Below are positions 7,183 to 9,377 of a DNA stretch of 9,377 nucleotides, piece after piece. Source of the DNA: Anaerolineales bacterium UBA3001 (GTDB lineage Bacteria; Chloroflexota; Anaerolineae; Anaerolineales; UBA11657); contig DDZT01000058.1 in assembly GCA_002346435.1 (NCBI GenBank), positions 1 to 9,377 on the forward strand. Reading direction: 5' to 3'. Each line of letters opens with the position of its first letter. Position 1 is the stretch's first letter. A program made the translations under genes and the position numbers. The notes below the pieces were generated by a model, which was not told the origin of the DNA, ran no database searches, and saw nothing but the letters and a program-made list of their open reading frames with translations.

Positions 7183-9377
7183 GATATAAATTTCAATCTT
7201 AACGGCACGGACACTACACTAACTTGTGCTCCTAATGAATCGCTACTAGCTGTGCTACGCCGCAACAGGTTGTGGAGCGTAAAACACGGGTGTGAAACCG
7301 GTGAATGTGGAGCATGCTCAGTACTAATTGATGGCAAGCTATCTCCAACCTGTGTCCTGCTCTCAGGTCAAGTGCAAGGCAAAACAATTGAAACTCTTGA
7401 AGGTATTACCCATCGTCACAAACTAAATCCAATTCAAGAGTCATTTGTCGATACTGGTGCGATCCAATGTGGATACTGTACCCCTGCAATGATACTAGCA
7501 ACAAAAGAATTGCTTGACAAAAATGATGATCCAACTGAACACGAAGCTCGTGACGCACTAAGTGGAGTATTATGTCGGTGCACAGGCTACATCAAACCTG
7601 TGCAAGCCATCTTACGAGCAGCCAAATTAATACGCGGAGAAAAGCCTCCACCCATAGAAAGAGCTGGTATATCTGTAAGAGATATCCACCTCACTGATGA
7701 GTCAAAGATACCAGACTTCCCAGATTCGCTACAATCTTCGGGAAATGTGTTGACTGAACCACGTGTTGATATCTCAACAATTACAACTACTGAAACAACA
7801 GATGTTGTTGGACATCCAGAGCCTAAAGTTGATGCAGTCAGACTAGCAAAAGGACGTCCAGTATTTACAGATGACATTGAATTGCCCAATATGCTGCATG
7901 CAGCACTTCTGACCAGCCCACATGCGCATGCCAGAATAACAAATATAGACACCTCCAAAGCTTTAGCAATTCCTGGGGTACATGCTGTACTAACATATGC
8001 TGACATACCAAGAGTGATTTATGCTAGCGGTGGTCAATCATATCCTAACCCACCTCCATGGGATCAGGTGAGTTTAGACTCTAAAGTCAGGTATGTTGGG
8101 GATCGGGTCGCTGTGTTAGCAGCTGAAACATCTGATATTGCACTGGAAGCATTAAAGTATATAGAAGTGGATTACGAAATATTACCTGCTGTATTTGAAG
8201 CTGAAGAAGCCCTCAAATCTGATGCTCCTCAAATACATGATGAGCCTGATGCTGTATCAATTGCATCAGCTGAACGCAATCTGGCCGCTGAAATAAAGGC
8301 AAACATCGGAGATTTAGAACAAGGAATTACAGATTCGGATCATGTTTATGAGCACACATATAAAGTACACCAAGTGCAACAAGGTCATATTGAGCCTCAT
8401 GTAGTAGTCACTTATTGGGATGAAGAAGACAGATTAGTTATCCGAAGCAGCACACAAGTCCCATTTCATGTACGGCGGATGATTGCTCCACTACTAAACT
8501 TGCCTGTTAAACGTATCAGAGTAATCAAACCGAGATTGGGTGGTGGTTTCGGAGGGAAGCAAGAAATGCTCATTGAGGACCTATGTGCTCACCTAACACT
8601 TGCTACAGGTAGACCAGTACGCTTTGAATACTCTAGAGAACTAGAATTTACCAGTTCACGCTCTCGGCATCCACAAACACTAACTTATCGAGCCGGAGTT
8701 ATGAATGACGGCACTTTAAATGCGCTTGACTTACATATAGTTGAAAATACTGGCGCCTATGGTACTCATGGGCTTACAGTATGCAGCGTGTCAGGCATGC
8801 GTGGACTAGCAACCTATCGGTGCCCAAACATGAGATTTTTGGGTGAAGTAGTATATACAAACATCCCCATTCCAGGTGCCTACCGCGGATATGGAGCTCC
8901 TCAGGCTGAATTTGCACTGGAGTGCCTCATGGACGAAATAGCCTTAGACATGAAAATAGATCCAATTGAGTTTAGGAAACATAATGCGGTACAAGAAGGA
9001 GATCCAATACCTATCACAGGAGCTATAGGAGAAGGTGAAGCAATTGACGATAGTGATATTGAGCCGCAGATAGTGACCTCATGTGCATTAACTGAATGTA
9101 TCAATATAGGACAAGAAGAAATTGAGTGGTCTCGAAAGAAAGATATTGCCTGGAAAATTGATGAGGACAGACCCTACATACGTCGAGGATTAGGTATAGC
9201 AGTCTGCATGCATGGCACAGCTATACCGGGACTGGACATGGGTGCAGCAAGTATAAAGATAAACGATGATGGAAGTTTTAACGTACTCGTAGGTGCTACA
9301 GACCTAGGTACTGGCTCTGACACTGTGTTAGCCCAAATAGCAGCTGAAACTCTTGGAGTACCACTAGAGGACATACT
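7180..9377 (+). CDS. XdhD-like molybdenum hydroxylase: [2Fe-2S] domain fused to molybdopterin-binding domain (3' end outside window)
   Basis: The frame stays open for 732 codons to the window edge. Residues 1-153 form the two-cluster iron-sulfur module: plant-type ferredoxin cysteines 38, 43, 46 and 58, then the helical domain cysteines 97, 100, 132 and 134 (CGYC...CRC), with textbook spacing. A Ser/Thr/acidic linker (about 153-210) leads to the hydroxylase domain: SPHAHARI (246-253), VGDRVAV (306-312), SSTQ (423-426), LGGGFGGK (453-460), GAYRGYGAPQ (566-575) and ATDLGTGSDT (706-715). The fused architecture and motifs resemble E. coli XdhD more than three-subunit CO dehydrogenase; the CoxL active-site loop is absent. 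The enzyme should hydroxylate an N-heterocycle or aldehyde in the cytosol using Mo-molybdopterin. The C-terminus, including the expected catalytic Glu, is not in the window. The ATG overlaps the stop of the FAD-type subunit and has no Shine-Dalgarno sequence. Confidence 0.9.
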   Translation, partial: MDINFNLNGTDTTLTCAPNESLLAVLRRNRLWSVKHGCETGECGACSVLIDGKLSPTCVLLSGQVQGKTIETLEGITHRHKLNPIQESFVDTGAIQCGYCTPAMILATKELLDKNDDPTEHEARDALSGVLCRCTGYIKPVQAILRAAKLIRGEKPPPIERAGISVRDIHLTDESKIPDFPDSLQSSGNVLTEPRVDISTITTTETTDVVGHPEPKVDAVRLAKGRPVFTDDIELPNMLHAALLTSPHAHARITNIDTSKALAIPGVHAVLTYADIPRVIYASGGQSYPNPPPWDQVSLDSKVRYVGDRVAVLAAETSDIALEALKYIEVDYEILPAVFEAEEALKSDAPQIHDEPDAVSIASAERNLAAEIKANIGDLEQGITDSDHVYEHTYKVHQVQQGHIEPHVVVTYWDEEDRLVIRSSTQVPFHVRRMIAPLLNLPVKRIRVIKPRLGGGFGGKQEMLIEDLCAHLTLATGRPVRFEYSRELEFTSSRSRHPQTLTYRAGVMNDGTLNALDLHIVENTGAYGTHGLTVCSVSGMRGLATYRCPNMRFLGEVVYTNIPIPGAYRGYGAPQAEFALECLMDEIALDMKIDPIEFRKHNAVQEGDPIPITGAIGEGEAIDDSDIEPQIVTSCALTECINIGQEEIEWSRKKDIAWKIDEDRPYIRRGLGIAVCMHGTAIPGLDMGAASIKINDDGSFNVLVGATDLGTGSDTVLAQIAAETLGVPLEDI

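Noticed and set aside
7587..8006. Antisense open frame of 139 codons inside the XdhD-like gene
   Set aside because: It is fully covered by a strongly supported coding frame with family motifs, and its own translation is low-complexity, Ser/Thr-rich and unlike any family I know.
6362..9377. Aerobic CO dehydrogenase (coxMSL)
   Set aside because: The CoxL signature loop with the active-site Cys is absent (AYRGYGAPQ instead), and the small and large subunits are fused, unlike CoxS and CoxL.

Overview
The window looks like bacterial chromosome: short intergenic gaps, AT-rich sequence (roughly 40% GC by eye) and single-copy metabolic genes. There is no sign of phage, transposon, CRISPR, tRNA or rRNA. 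The gene mix (cytosolic S9 peptidase, isoaspartyl peptidase, [2Fe-2S] dihydroxy-acid dehydratase, phytoene-dehydrogenase-like flavoprotein, molybdenum hydroxylase) suits a heterotroph feeding on diverse organic matter. A marine Chloroflexota (SAR202-type) source is possible, but this is only a guess that the sequence cannot confirm.

Layout: one minus-strand gene, an S9 prolyl-oligopeptidase-type serine peptidase (39-1907), is divergent from five plus-strand genes. The 73-bp divergent region (1908-1980) carries a -10-like hexamer for each direction. The plus-strand genes are an isoaspartyl peptidase/L-asparaginase (1981-2862, GTG start), ilvD (2983-4656), an FAD-dependent phytoene-dehydrogenase/PYROXD2-like oxidoreductase (4730-6310), a small molybdenum-hydroxylase FAD-type subunit (6362-7180), and an XdhD-like protein that fuses a [2Fe-2S] domain to the molybdopterin domain (7180 to beyond the window end). 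All gaps are shorter than 125 bp, and the last two genes overlap in a TAATG junction.

Functional reading: the divergent pair forms a peptide and amino-acid recovery module, with oligopeptide cleavage on one side and isoaspartyl-dipeptide or asparagine hydrolysis on the other. IlvD belongs to valine/isoleucine/leucine synthesis and has no obvious link to its neighbours. The last two genes are clearly partners in one molybdenum hydroxylase. Its substrate is not set by the sequence: two residues that bind purine in mammalian xanthine oxidase are changed. The flavoprotein upstream could act in the same oxidative pathway, but only proximity supports that.

The most unusual points are the eroded FAD-binding motifs in the hydroxylase's flavin-type subunit, the non-xanthine-like substrate pocket of the XdhD-like protein, and the near absence of Shine-Dalgarno sequences (only ilvD has one), including a probable leaderless start for the peptidase. 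No clearly new multi-gene system is evident.
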